DNA of 64,000 bases, taken from contig PUQB01000042.1 in the NCBI GenBank assembly GCA_003024785.1, positions 579,720 through 643,719 of the forward strand, read 5' to 3'. Within the stretch, counting starts at the first letter, position 1. Every line of letters begins with the position of its first letter. The stretch is from Selaginella tamariscina (lineage: Eukaryota; Streptophyta; Lycopodiopsida; Selaginellales; Selaginellaceae). The position numbers and the translations under genes are program-made. This document shows positions 27,513-39,624 of this stretch, in pieces. The notes beneath the pieces were generated by a model. That model did no database searches and was not told the DNA's origin. It worked only from the letters and a program-made list of their open reading frames with translations.

Positions 27513-27767
27513 AGAAAAAGTCTTAGCTAAAATTAATATAACATGCTAAATAATATGAATATTATTTATTTTTATATTTAAAATAACGTTAACGAGGATG
27601 TGGTCTCTCGCCAGTATTTAGCCTTGGATGGACGTAAGGAATTAGCAAAGTACAAAGAATGACATCAAGGGGAGAATGTTTTTATCAGCAGTTACTCATC
27701 AACAATCTATTATTATACAATTGGCACATTGGTCAACTGACATGAGACTTGGTGGATCAGCACAAGG

Positions 27768-28366
27768 TTGTCTCATCAACAAGTTCACAACCGCACACAT
27801 GGACATGAGCACTTGGGGATCGGCGGGGGATGCGGGGGGTGGATGAATGATTATTTTGTAAAGAACCCAATCTATGAAGCTATTGATTTTCGCTGCCAAT
27901 TTTGTATGTCTAGTCTGTTATTTCTCCGCATTGTGAACACTCTACAACATGTCGATAAATGTGACAGGGCAATGGGCTTCTTAACACTACAAAAGTGCAC
28001 CTCGACAATGTGTCAGTTGGACTATGGCATCTCACCAGTTTCATTGGACGGGTCCCTACGCATGGCAAAGAGTACTAGTAGTGAATGTCTACATCACTTT
28101 GTTGTAGCAATTATACAAGCATTTGGTGAGCATTATTTGTGCCAACTGAATGAACAAGATGTGCAACATTTATTAGTGGAGAATGCGGCTCGTGGGTTCC
28201 TAAGAATGCTTGGCTTACTCGATTGTATGTATTAGTTTTGAAAAAATTATGGCTGGCAGTACACTGGCAAGGCAAAGAAGCCCACACTTGTCCTCAAAGT
28301 TGAGGACCTTCACATCTGGCATGCCGGAGGCACACAATGACAATAATGTGCTAGATCGTTCAAAGC
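27768..28366 (+). pseudogene. HARBI1-like transposase, 5' part
   Basis: This is the N-terminal half of a plant PIF/Harbinger transposase (Pfam plant transposon protein family). It contains MNDYFVKNPIYEAIDFRCQF, a helix-turn-helix-like part, ESTA-like signature STSSECLHHFV, and LLDCMYW, which holds the first catalytic Asp. After 28235 the frame is broken but the family pattern goes on (YTGKAKKPTLVLKVEDLHIWHA, then NNVLDRSK near the second Asp) up to 28366, where repeat copy 2 is inserted. It is inactive as read. Confidence 0.75.
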
Positions 28367-28369
28367 TGT

Positions 28370-30193
28370 TAGAGTTTTAACTCGAAAGGCCGCAAGTGGC
28401 CTTTTAACATCAATTCCGTATGTGAGCAATGCTAAGTCTTCCAAAATGACCTTAAGAGTCTGATTCAGATGCTTAATTAAATAGAAATTTTAAAGTCTTA
28501 CCCTAAATCCTTAGAATGACCATCCCTTAAACCCTAAAAAATACAAGTAGACTTTAAAGACTTTAAAATCTTATCCCAATAGACTTAGACAGGCTCATGC
28601 CTTAACCCACAAAGGAAATGTGTCTCACATATGCCCTTGTGACATAGCTAAGGCATCGTCACTTACCCTTTGAGAAATTATCCTCATCTGAGAGTACAAC
28701 TGGCAATAAGGGGTACCATTATTTATATCAAACCAATAATACACCTTGGGGTTAGTCGTGGTTCATATGATATATCTATCTATCTATCTATCTATCTGTA
28801 TGTATGTATGTATGTATAGGTAAACACACACACACGGTCATATACATCATCAAATTATAATACTATGTATTAAATTAATATATTTAATAAAGAGTATGTT
28901 TTAAAAGTGTATTAAGTGATTAAGTTATACCCTGACCTTGGGCTAGTACTTAGTGAGGACATGAGTGTGAATTGTAAACAGACATGAGTTTTATGCTAAG
29001 CAAACTCCCTAAGACTAAATTTGGATAATCCTAAGTACATGACTTTGCGAATGCCCCATGGAAGAGCTTCTGCTAATGAGTTTATGTTGTTTAACCCTTA
29101 TATCCTAAGAGAACACCCCTAGCTAGGTGTGTTAGTTATGAGACTTAACCTCCCTTAAGCGGATGCCCAAGGTTTAACACTCTAGTGTGAGCACAAACAT
29201 GCATGTTTACTAGAGTATCCAACCCTTTGGTGACAAACCCATGACATGACCTTAAAGGCATGCCGTGGGCGTTGTATCGTGTGACGTATGGCCCAATGTC
29301 ACATCTCCATGTGACACTACCTTCCACGATGTGAACTATCATGCCATAACCTTTAGATTCAAGAGTTGCACCAAGTGCCACAAATGTGGCTCCTAAATAC
29401 CAACTCCAAAACCCCTTAGTGAACCCTCAGGAACTGGGTAATATGAACCTGCCAAACAAGATCCACACCATAGTTGGACAAAGATATGAATATGTCTTAC
29501 TTGACCATGAGTGCTACACCTAGCTTGACATGGAGGGGGAGGCTGGAGACAAGCCTCAGCCTCGACCTCTTGAAACGCGCATTCTGATAAGACCTCCCAG
29601 GCATGGATTCACCAACGTTAAAGGTGAGCAACCCCAAAGGTGGGATGTACCCCTGTCATCTAGAAGTTAGGGCGGCACAATAAAGGGTTGTACCTTAACA
29701 CACAAGTTGAAGTTTGCACTAGCAGAAGAGTAACAAACTCAGTCATGAATCCAGGAGCTCTCCTACATGTACTACTTAATATATGTGACAGAGGCCCCCC
29801 TCCCTTATTTTCTATTTACATAAGTGGGTTAGCACGGAATCTCATTCCCAGAAAGAATATACTTGGTGAGTTAATTAATGACTTATTAACCCCTAAACCC
29901 TAACCTGAGGGGTTTATGAGGGTTAGGTCAACCCTAAGGGTGTTTCTACCCATATTCGACATGCCAAACGCACTAAAACCACCCAAAAACCTAACTAGGA
30001 CACGAAAAACCAGGGTAAAAGCATTCTAAATGAAAGTACTAGCTTCGCCCAGAGTTTTTTGCAAACACCTAATGGCACCCGGCCGGACCATCACTAAATA
30101 TCCAAGTGCACTAAGTGGGCCTGCTTTTTTTAAGTTCAGTAGGTAACAACAGTCAATATCCAAAGTAAAGAGGAGTTATAGTGAAAACTATGA
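28370..30193. mobile_element. Unclassified interspersed repeat, copy 2, in transposase
   Basis: This is a second, divergent copy of the element at 2907-4558, about 1.8 kb because of extra internal sequence including an (ATCT)n/(GTAT)n microsatellite at about 28770-28816. It splits the Harbinger transposase codon-for-codon: the protein reads DRSK up to 28366 and KLFHELCNG from 30194. The flanks caaagctgt (28361-28369) and caaagttgt (30194-30202) are a 9-base direct repeat with one mismatch, matching the 9-bp duplication at copy 1. Similarity covers the whole length, from the conserved gttttaact start to the ag..gaaaact end. Confidence 0.7.
28765..28820 (+). repeat. (ATCT)n/(GTAT)n microsatellite
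   Basis: Tandem tatc units are followed by tatg units, inside repeat copy 2 and absent from copy 1, so they arose after the two copies separated. Confidence 0.85.
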
Positions 30194-30606
30194 CAAAGTT
30201 GTTCCATGAACTTTGTAATGGACGAGCAACACCCGTCAACTTTGCCATTAACAAGCACAACTATGGGATGGGCTATTATTTGGCCGATGGCATATATCCC
30301 AATTGGGACACAAAAAACCAGGGTAAGAGTTTTCTAAATGAAAGTGCTAGCTTCGCCCAAAGTTTCTTGCAAACACCTAATGGCACCCGGCCGGACCATC
30401 ACTAAATATCCAAGTGCATTAAGTGGGCCTATTTTTTCTAAGTTCAGTAGGTAACAATAGTCAACGTCCAAAGTAAAGAGGAGTCATAGTGAAAACTATG
30501 TTCCATGAACTTTGTAATGGACGAGCAACACCCATCAACTTTGCCATTAACGAGCACAACTATGGGATGGGCTATTATCTGGCCGATGGCATATATCCCA
30601 ACTATG
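29998..30606 (+). repeat. 300-bp tandem duplication across the insertion junction
   Basis: Two adjacent units of about 300 bp (about 29998-30303 and 30304-30606) share nearly all sequence. Each starts ggacac(g/a)aaaaaaccaggg, runs through the right end of repeat copy 2, and enters transposase coding sequence up to YYLADGIYP. The right unit lacks a few bases at the junction (tgacaaagttg). Because each unit spans the junction, the duplication happened after the repeat inserted. Confidence 0.8.
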
Positions 30607-30945
30607 CCATCCTTGTCAAGACCATTTCACTCCCACAAATGCCAAGAAAAAGGTAAATATTGTACATCTGTACACATGTACATGCTAGATAGTATTGATA
30701 TCAATCCTTTACACTATATAGCATTTTGCACAAAAGCAGGAGGCAGTGCGTAAAGACGTAGAGCATACATTTGGCATATTGCAAGCTCGATTTGCCATTA
30801 TCCATGGGCCGGCACGCATGTGACATTTGGAGAACCTAAAGACAATAATGATAGCATGCATAGTTCTACACAATATGATCATTGAGGACCAACATGATGA
30901 GGAGGGACAAGTGTGGGAAGGATTGGAGGGACAACCGAATGTGTA
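30194..30945 (+). pseudogene. HARBI1-like transposase, 3' part
   Basis: The transposase resumes as KLFHELCNGRATPVNFAI and MGYYLADGIYP (present twice because of the tandem duplication), then AILVKTISLPQMPRKR. A plausible intron (about 30653-30718, GT...AG) leads to QEAVRKDVEHTFGILQARF with the catalytic Glu, and LKTIMIACIVLHNMIIED, the family C-terminal signature. An in-frame TGA replaces an expected Trp at about 30821. All three D, D, E positions are therefore visible across the two halves, but the gene is dead as read. Confidence 0.75.
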
Positions 30946-31082
30946 GAGCTTGCCAGTTCGTGACATGTGCAACTTTGATGAGTTTGTGGATCGTTTTTGT
31001 GTAGTGCGAGATGATGCTACACACTTTCAACTATGCATAGAGCATCTTTGGCAACTACATTGAAAAATGTAAACTAGTTTAT

Positions 31083-31975
31083 TCAAGCTTTTAAAAGATA
31101 ACCACCCTTCCCCACTTTACTCCTCCATGTCTTGGGCCTTTTGCTTGCTTGTAAAATGCGACGTTGTTTTAACATGTAATATTGGCGTTGAATGGTGTCG
31201 AGCTTACTCATGTCAAACACATTATCCTCTCCTTCGAAATCAACTCTAACACATCTTCCTTGCACTTGGCTTGAAGTGTTGCATCAACTATTGCCTTGGC
31301 CATGATGGTTGAGCTACTTGCGAGGGCAACCATGTCCTTATTGTTCTTAGCCACCCTCTTGGTTGTCTTTTAGACAAGAGGCCAGGCCAACTCGTCAAAG
31401 GTCTCGGTAGCTTCTACATTGGTAGGGACAACATCCTCCTCGTTGACAATAGGATTGTTGACCTTGCACTTCTTTGTGGTGGGCTTTGTAATAGTGATAG
31501 CATTGAGTTGTTCCTGCCATTTTGGTGTCCCATCCCACCATGATGAAGGGAGACTTCACTTGCGACTCATACAGGATGAATAATATGCTCATGATTGTGT
31601 AGATTTGTAATATTGCAAAATGGCACAAACTTAAGCGTACGCTCCATAAAATTTGTTAACCTTGGGTTGGATGGCCCCAACAAACCAACTCAGCTATGTT
31701 TTTTGCACTTGCACCATTGAGTTTTGTGCTTGATGGAATGACATGGTCACACACATCCAAAAGTTGATGCCATTTTGCCCAGTGCCCATGATGGGGTCTT
31801 GGGATACTTCTATCCAGTTCAAGCAGAGCTGCCAATCCTCAAGAAAAGAAAAATTATGTAGACGTTGACAAGGAGTAGGTGAGGAGTTGGTTGCAATGAC
31901 ATGATCATTTGAAATGGGAGGTAGAGCTTAATCAGCAACAATGTATGGAATCTTAAGAACATTGGTATTGCTCAT
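31083..31975 (-). pseudogene. Myb/SANT-like Harbinger accessory protein, decayed
   Basis: The minus-strand reading starts MSNTNVLKIPYIVAD and contains FLEDWQLCLNWIEVSQDPIM, GTGQNGINFWMCVTM and VNKFYGAYA. These are the pattern of the Myb/SANT-like, NAM-associated proteins encoded as the second gene of plant PIF/Harbinger elements, which bind the element ends and help the transposase. The C-terminal part ends near 31083 (MSKLDTIQRQYYMLKQRR). Several in-frame stops show it is inactive. Confidence 0.6.
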
Positions 31976-32325
31976 GCTAAGGAAGAGGGAAGGAAAGAGT
32001 GGGAAAATGAATTGGCAAAGCAGGAAAGAGGAGGATTTGAGAATGGGTGTGACAAGGATGGACATGGCTACTATATTTACCATAAAGAATTCAGAGATTT
32101 ATGGAATTTGATGCGGCTATAACACTTTCAGAAATTTATATGTGATTTATGATGTACCATTGCAGCCCAAAACTCCAATTTTAACCATAAATTTTCATTA
32201 TAGCTGATTTATAACCCACCGTTGTGGATGCCTTAAGAGCTATATATATATATGGAGCCAACGAGTTTCTAGAGCATGAGGAGTCTGTGCGTCGGATGAT
32301 ATGAAGGTAAGTTTTTATTTCAGCA

Positions 32326-33657
32326 TTGCTACTGACTAATTTTGTGTTACAAGTTCATACTAGTGAAGAAAATGGCTCTGTCTCAAACGATGAAGCTCAT
32401 ACAAGCGAGCCTCACATGTGGTTAAAGAGCAGAGGAGCTCTAACACCATTCAAACGCGAGCATGTTCCATTTTGGTTCAACTGTCCTTCGCAACAGCCAC
32501 CGGCTTGGGAGAGCTCATTGTTCAATGTGTATGCCAATGATCTTCCAACGATTGTTTTGGAGTTGGACAAAGTAGAGGCTATCAAGAAGAGCAAGATGAA
32601 GAAGACAGTGCGGAAGACATCTACACCTGCAAAGGCATCATGAGTGGGACCAAGCTCTTCTATAACACCTCCGCCGGCAATCGACTTTACACTCAATGAG
32701 GTGCAGCCACTTGTAGCTGGTTTGGACATCAAGGACGACCTGATGACCTTTATCTCGACACTAGCTACATCCTATGGATCCTACGACCTAGTTGTGTGCG
32801 ATATGAAGGAGATGAGCAGGGAGCCGGGTGCTTCCCAGATAAAGGTGTACACCAAGCTCCGACAACAAGTTGACAAACTACACACGGCTAAGTCACAAAC
32901 GCTGTTCCAGGAAGTGGCAGGTGAATACGGCTTTAACCTTATCATTCTTGACTTGCCGAATGAGCTTGTATATGGAAGTGCTAGCATCAACAAGGACATT
33001 GTGCAGCTATATCTAATGAAGTTTGAGGAGGCCTTGCAATTCAGTGGAATGCACTTGGCAGCAAGTGGTTTCATGGTTCTTCGCAGCTTCTCCTTTGGTT
33101 TTGGTGGTAATTCAGGCGGCTGGGATAATCAACCTAGAGGTTGCAGGGACTTACAATGTCTACTTGTGCACAACGCTGGGGATACCATGACAAAATTAAG
33201 GTACGCTAGCTTTTCATGTTCAAGTTTAACTTGGTCTATGTGGCAGGATAACTTGTTGGTTCTCTTGGTGCTGCAAAGCTATGAGAAGAAGTCGAAGAAG
33301 TCAAACCCTCTAGCATTGACAACACAATCCTTATTGATATTGTCGATTGTTTTCAGGAAGCTTGGTAAGGAAGTAATTTACTTTGTTTATCCTAATGGAA
33401 GTTTGTACAGGATGATGATTCAACCGAAGAGTGTTCAACTCATGCAACTTTTAATCGAGTGTCTCAGTAGACATGGCGACCTTGTCTAGGATATTGGTTT
33501 CGGAATCAAATAATTGTTGTTAGCTGCCATCAAGCTCGGAAGGAATATTGTAAGAACCAAGAAGAGTTTTGAACTCTCTAGGTTGGCAACAAACAAGCTT
33601 ACAAAGAACATTCGACCTGAGGAAATACTAATTCAAACACCTCCACGTCAAGCCTAG
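32326..33657 (+). pseudogene. DNA amino-methyltransferase-like reading frame with 3 stops
   Basis: One continuous frame of about 440 codons is interrupted only by TGA at 32641, TAG at 33487 and TAA at 33511. The N-terminal third is hydrophilic with a basic, NLS-like KKSKMKKTVRK. The rest has the motif order of beta-class N6-adenine/N4-cytosine DNA methyltransferases. FNLIILDLPN is in the place of motif IV (normally [DNS]PP[YFW]), followed by a putative target-recognition stretch. Then comes a KP-type motif, QPKSVQLMQLLIECLS, then GDLV*DIGFGIK in the place of motif I. LLLAAIKLGRN and FELSRLATNKL then match the usual end of such domains. The catalytic PP is not conserved (LP). It lies among transposon remnants, so it may be element-borne. 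This is motif reading without a search. Confidence 0.5.
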
Positions 33658-34148
33658 CTGGTGGTTCAAGAACTGCAGCTTTGCTCAAGATGAAGAAGAA
33701 ACTTTAGCTAGTGCGTATTGAGTAATAAGTTAAACTAATATAAAAAAAGAATAAGGTAGAAATACAACTGTTTTACTTCAAAAATATTTTGCCCGACTGA
33801 GGCCAAAAACTGCCGACCGGAAGGAACATACTAGAATATTCTAGAATATTCGAGCCCCCAGAATGGCGGCACTCCTTGTTTTTCATAATATATAGTGGTT
33901 TTTTAGTATTTTATGTATTTTTTAAGTTTATTAATATTATATTAACAAGCATTACATATCATTTTAATGAAAGTTAATACTTTATATAAATTATACTTAT
34001 GGATTACAGCCTACAAAGAGTGTTACTAGCAATTGCACACTCATGGAAATTAGTTTAGATCAAAATAATCTCTTCGATCAGGTATAAAGATTTAAGTCAC
34101 AATGCTATGAACGGGGTCTGGGGATTCTTGCACTTGCAATATATCAGT

Positions 34149-34194
<46 letters not shown>

Positions 34195-34650
34195 CGTCTT
34201 AGTTAACTTGTAATTATTATAACAAACATGTCATAGAAGCTCTTAAAAATAAACAAAACAATGAACCATTCTTATATTTTAATAATTTATTTTTTAATAT
34301 TGTATATTATATCATGGTTCCATCTCATTTTTATAGTTTACAATAGTTTAGATGCATAATAAACATCATGGATTCTCTCTCCATCTAATACACACACACA
34401 CGCCCACACACACCACTGTACATGTGCATGTCTATTAAAAAAAATTAAGAATCGAGTGACTCCACTGTGTATTAACAGATGTAAATTCCATGAATAATTG
34501 TATATATAAAAATTGAGGAGCAGCTGTGTACTCCCTCCAGAAATCAATCCTCATGTAAATAATCCAAAATTGCCACATCAGTCTGCAAATTACACAATTA
34601 AACTAAACGACATCAACAAATACACATGCAAATACGTATATACTGTTCAA

Positions 34651-34696
<46 letters not shown>

Positions 34697-34737
34697 TTCA
34701 CTATATATTATACACCAGAATTTCATAAACCTGCTAC
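33658..34737. other. AT-rich spacer with microsatellites
   Basis: This is non-coding as far as I can see. It holds (CT)n then (CA)n at about 34148-34193 and a (TG)n run at 34651-34694 that lies just downstream of the PTM-like stop codon, probably in its 3' UTR. Confidence 0.6.
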
Positions 34738-35047
34738 TTACCAGACCACTAAACCTGAATCAGCTGCACCGGACCAATTGCCAATCTCGGAGAGCACAAG
34801 TTCATCATTCTCAGGCAAGGAGTCGTTGACAGACACGTCATCATTTGACTGGTCAATCTCTCCTTCCGGAGCGACATTCTCCTTGCTCCTCCTGTCGGTA
34901 GACTTGGCATAAGGACATGAAGGACCACTCTTCTTGCGACATATGTGACATTCAAAACCCGCAACTCGACCGAGGTTTTTCTCCTTTATGGCAAGAGCCT
35001 CACCGTGAAACCACGCTGAAAGAAAAGATTGATTAAACAAAACATCC

Positions 35048-35088
<41 letters not shown>

Positions 35089-38000
35089 GACTATACCTCA
35101 GTGCCCATAGAAACGTCTCACACACTCTCTCTCTCTCCACATATATGACAAAGAGAGAAACTTTAGATACATAACAGTACATGTATCCTACAATTAGACC
35201 GACTATAATTCAAAATATCACTGGATTATAATAAGCAATTTGGTCATATTTGCTGTATACGTATAATATATAGTACTTTTTTTTTTTTCATATACATCAC
35301 ATCAGGTCATATGAAACAAAACAATATGCATTTCAACAGCTAACAGTGGAGAAAACTTACTTGCACAGGCCTTGCTAAATGATATACTTTACCACATTAT
35401 GTGCTAATAATAAAACAGTATATCTATACCTGAGCAGTGTTCACAGCTAATATACAAAAGCCGAATCGTATGGTTGTAAGCAAATGGCACATCGAGGGCC
35501 ACCTTCAGATTCTCCAGGTAAAAGCAGTTTGTCTCTCCTATAAGTCAGTTCTTTGTCCATTTTCCACTTCACACCACCGCTACGCCTCTTTGATCTAGTA
35601 TTACGTAAGCAATCATGAGAGAGAGGGGGGGATCTCATCAGTTTTAAGTGATTACCACATTTATAGGTTATGGATGTAAATAATATTAACATTCATTTTC
35701 ATGGTTCATTAAAATAAATGGAATTATAACATAATGCATACCTCTTCTTTCGAAAGACAACAGCTCCAACTGCAGGTAATATCCCACTCTGCTTGTGGTT
35801 TCTCCGCCTAAGAAGTAATGGTTACATGTATTTATTTACACAGCATATATATGACACACATCCACAATACACACACACACACGAAATATGCATGATTACA
35901 CCTGATGTGCATAATGAATACACACACGTGTATGTGCGACTGTGTATGCATGTACTATACACACCTGGTGTACACATTTAGAGACTTGGATAGCCATGTA
36001 GCTTTAGAGGCGGCCTTTGATAAAGGTGATTCATAAGTTTCTGCGGCTTTCAGAGCCATCCTACGGCTTCTGCTACTGTGCTTTACTATGAAACAGCTTT
36101 CACACATCGATCGCTTCATACACTGTTTATGAAAGTCACCTGTAGAATAGGATTAATATGTCAAAAGAGTACTGTATGTTGTATGTATAAGCATATGCGA
36201 ATCAAGTATGTACGTCTGTGTGTGTGTGTGTATGTGTACGTGACTAATACTGCATAAATTATTTACGTGTCGGTCTTATATGTGTTAGATGTGTATAAAA
36301 ACAAAATCCATACCTTGGCATTCCTGGCAACAGCCGCCGTCACTGTAAAAAATAGAAAACGGATCAGTATAGCTGAGAGTGATAGTTAATCGATTTAAAA
36401 TATACGAGATTCCGAAATCTATACAGAATAAGTATAGCATATTACATAATCAGCATGTCTGCATAAATGTGTGTGTGTGTGTGTGTGTGTGTGAATTCAA
36501 ACATGTTATAATGCCACATATATACAGTCTTACACGATCAGGCACCAGCTTACATTATAAGCTATTTATTTTCTTATAATTAATGTGATCTGTGTGTGTG
36601 AGAGAGAGAGGAAAGAGAACCTGGGATCTATTTCTAAGTCACAATCTTCGCATTTTAGCTTCTTTGTTAAACGGTAGTTCTTTTCAGCCTGTTCAAGCTT
36701 CTTCATTTCCAACTTCTTCCTTTCAGCCTTCTTCATTTCCATCTGTCCCAACATATAGCAGCTTAATATATAGACTATTATAATTACATGTATGTGTATA
36801 ACATTCTAGTGTTTCTGGTTAACGTATAATAGTGTATGTGCGTACTTCGGTACAATATATAACACTTACTAAATATTTATGTATATAAATGTGTGTATAT
36901 ATAATATACGCATATCACATACGCTACAGTAGAGCGTATGCGGGATGAAAATTTGGATAAGTGTCTTGCCTAGATAGCAACGTTTGCGTTTACGTATGTA
37001 CCTTTTGAGGTAATACTTGCATAAAGTATAATGTACTATATGTACAACTGTATAACTTGTATAATAAAATATATTAAGACTTGCAATATACAATATATAT
37101 GAAACGGTTTAAGTGAAACGTTACACGAAGAAGCTCGGACTGTGCGCTTATGTGGGTGGATATCTAATAACATAGTAGCATCTTTGCATTCTTATTTCCA
37201 CAGTATAAATGAATTGTATAATAGACGTATGTGTAATTTACAAACCCAGATCTCTAGTGTAAACTGTGTGTGCAGGAGTGCGTGCGTGCGTGTGTGTGTT
37301 TTATTATATAGCTAACCAGTAATTGTTCAGCCTTCCTCCGCTCCAGCTGTTCAATCCTTTTCTTTTCGAACTGTTCAGCCCTCTTTTGTTCCAGTTCGTC
37401 CAGCCTCTTCTTTTCCTCGAGCTTCTTCTTTCCATTTGTTCCATCTTCAGCCTCCTTTTCTCCGCTTCAACTTCGGCCCAATAAATCTGTATAATCACCA
37501 TATACGTCTTAAATAAGCATGAAACAACATGTATACACTGTATGTGTACAACTAAACGACTTACAATTGTGTGACCACTATACAAGGATGTAGGTCCCTT
37601 GTAATCGTACACACAAATATGCCTATGTATATAATACAGCTTCTAACACACACACACACACAATAATATATACATTATCAACTATTATATAAACATACTA
37701 CTTTGAAGAACTTTTGCCCAAATACCTTGTCCCAAAACTGTCTGAATATGTACAAACATACATGACCACGCAGAATGGACGTGTATTTAAAATATATTAG
37801 CATGTAGTACACAAGTTATTCTTTATAAATACATATACATGTATATATAACACATGAAAGCTGGGGTGACCAAGCTGGCAGATACGAAATTACACAAACC
37901 ATTGTAAAGGCAAGACAACTGCCCAGATTCTGTTCATCTAGGTCGTGCATATATGTGTGTGTGTATGCGTGTGTGTGTGTGTGTGTTTCTGTTTATGTTT

Positions 38001-39584
38001 GTGTATACACGTAGACAAGCGCTATTATACCTTATCCAGAAATTGCCTAAACTTCATCGCTCTAGACGTTCTCGGCCGCTCAACCTGGATCGTTTTCCGG
38101 TGTTTATCTGGCTTCTCCAATTCTCTTCAAAGTCTCTTATCAAGCATAAAGGCACCTAATAGAAAGTAAAGTATAAAGCCTACATAGCCAGAGTGCACAC
38201 GATGGAGATATATAATCCATGTATAGGAATATGTATACCTGAGTTTCAGTGAGCCACACACGGTATTTGCACTCGCTGGCTTCCCCAAGTATCATTTTGA
38301 CGAAGTCAGAAGGAGAGCTTGTAAACTCCGGGGTTAAGCATTGCTTTAGTTCATCTTCTGGTTTGGAGGTCCCCACCAAATATTTTGTAACATTACCTTC
38401 ACAGATCTTGTCACAAATTAATTGGTCCTTCATGAGTTCTTTCACTTCCTCCGGGACAGAAAGGTCTCCCCATCTGATTAACGTATTCAATGTTCGTACC
38501 TGCACATCTATGAAACAGTTAAAACTGCCATTTGAAACATACATACACATAAAAATGTCTACGTGTATGTGTATACTTAAGTACGTATATATATCATTTT
38601 GCATATACCTATATATACTGCATGTACACATATCATGCATGTACCATACAGTGTGATAGCAGATTTATCATATATGTGCGACACCTATATGCGTAAGATG
38701 TATGTGTGCAAATCTGTACGAGTATATATGTATGGATGCATTACAAGAATTCAAGCAGACCTTCTGCGGAATATATATACACACCATACACACACCCATT
38801 CATAGAGACAACAGATGCACGTACTTGGACGGAGAATATATATGGATACACCTGTAGAGAGGACACAAGTCTTACGCATGTGTCTAAAATATACATATAC
38901 ATGTGCGAGCGACTAGTTAAGACGCCTTCAGTTTGCATACATGGTGATCCATATATCCATTTCAAGCACACACGAGACTCACCTGTATGGCAAGCCCTGA
39001 AACGCTGAAGCTCTGCTCCGCTCGGGCAATCCAGGCAGATTGTGCCGTGCGACGTGGTAACTCCAAGTTATCGCTGTACAGAAGACCAGGAATCTTCTTC
39101 ATCCCACCTGAAACAACTGTCAATAACAACACACATACACACACCACACATATAAACTGTATATATAACTATGACTTCATTCAAAATAGCAATGCCGGTT
39201 GTACATAACAGAGAAAAAGGGGTTGTTCACATGTGCAAGTATAGCTAAGTTAGCTTACCCTGCCGAGCAGCTCGTTTCAAAGTTGTAAGTGGAAGCCACT
39301 CCCAATCCTGAAACCTTCGAACAAGTTTCCCACCCCTCCACCATTGAATTCCCCAGGGATTACCACCAATGAATATCTTTATGGGTTCTAAGGCTTGTAC
39401 GGTTTTCCGACGCCTTCCGCGAGTTGGGAAGTATTCTGTGGAATTTAATGCACTTGAAGGTACCAACTTGGGAGCATCCTCTGCATACGTTGCCCAGTTC
39501 CTGGTTAACGCAATCGGTCTGAGACAACCGCCAAACTGCAACAGAGAGTTCCTGTTAATCTCTCTCTCTATCTGTGTCTGTGTC

Positions 39585-39624
<40 letters not shown>

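Larger units (their letters stand above)
27768..31975. mobile_element. PIF/Harbinger transposon with nested insertion
   Basis: This element carries a HARBI1-like transposase on the plus strand (27768-28366 and 30194-30945) and a Myb/SANT-like second protein on the minus strand (31083-31975), the two-gene set typical of plant PIF/Harbinger elements. The transposase is split by repeat copy 2 (28370-30193). A 300-bp tandem duplication follows. Terminal inverted repeats and the 3-bp target duplication were not found by eye, so the outer limits are those of the recognisable coding parts. Confidence 0.75.

Noticed and set aside
28368-30199. Reading repeat copy 2 as a solo LTR (tgttag...tgaca)
   Set aside because: TG...CA ends fit copy 2 only if its flanks mismatch, and copy 1 does not have them. 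The 9-base flanks fit both copies better.
34626-34912. Open frames with poly Cys-Val (CVCVCV) here and at many other sites
   Set aside because: They are translations of (TG)n microsatellites.
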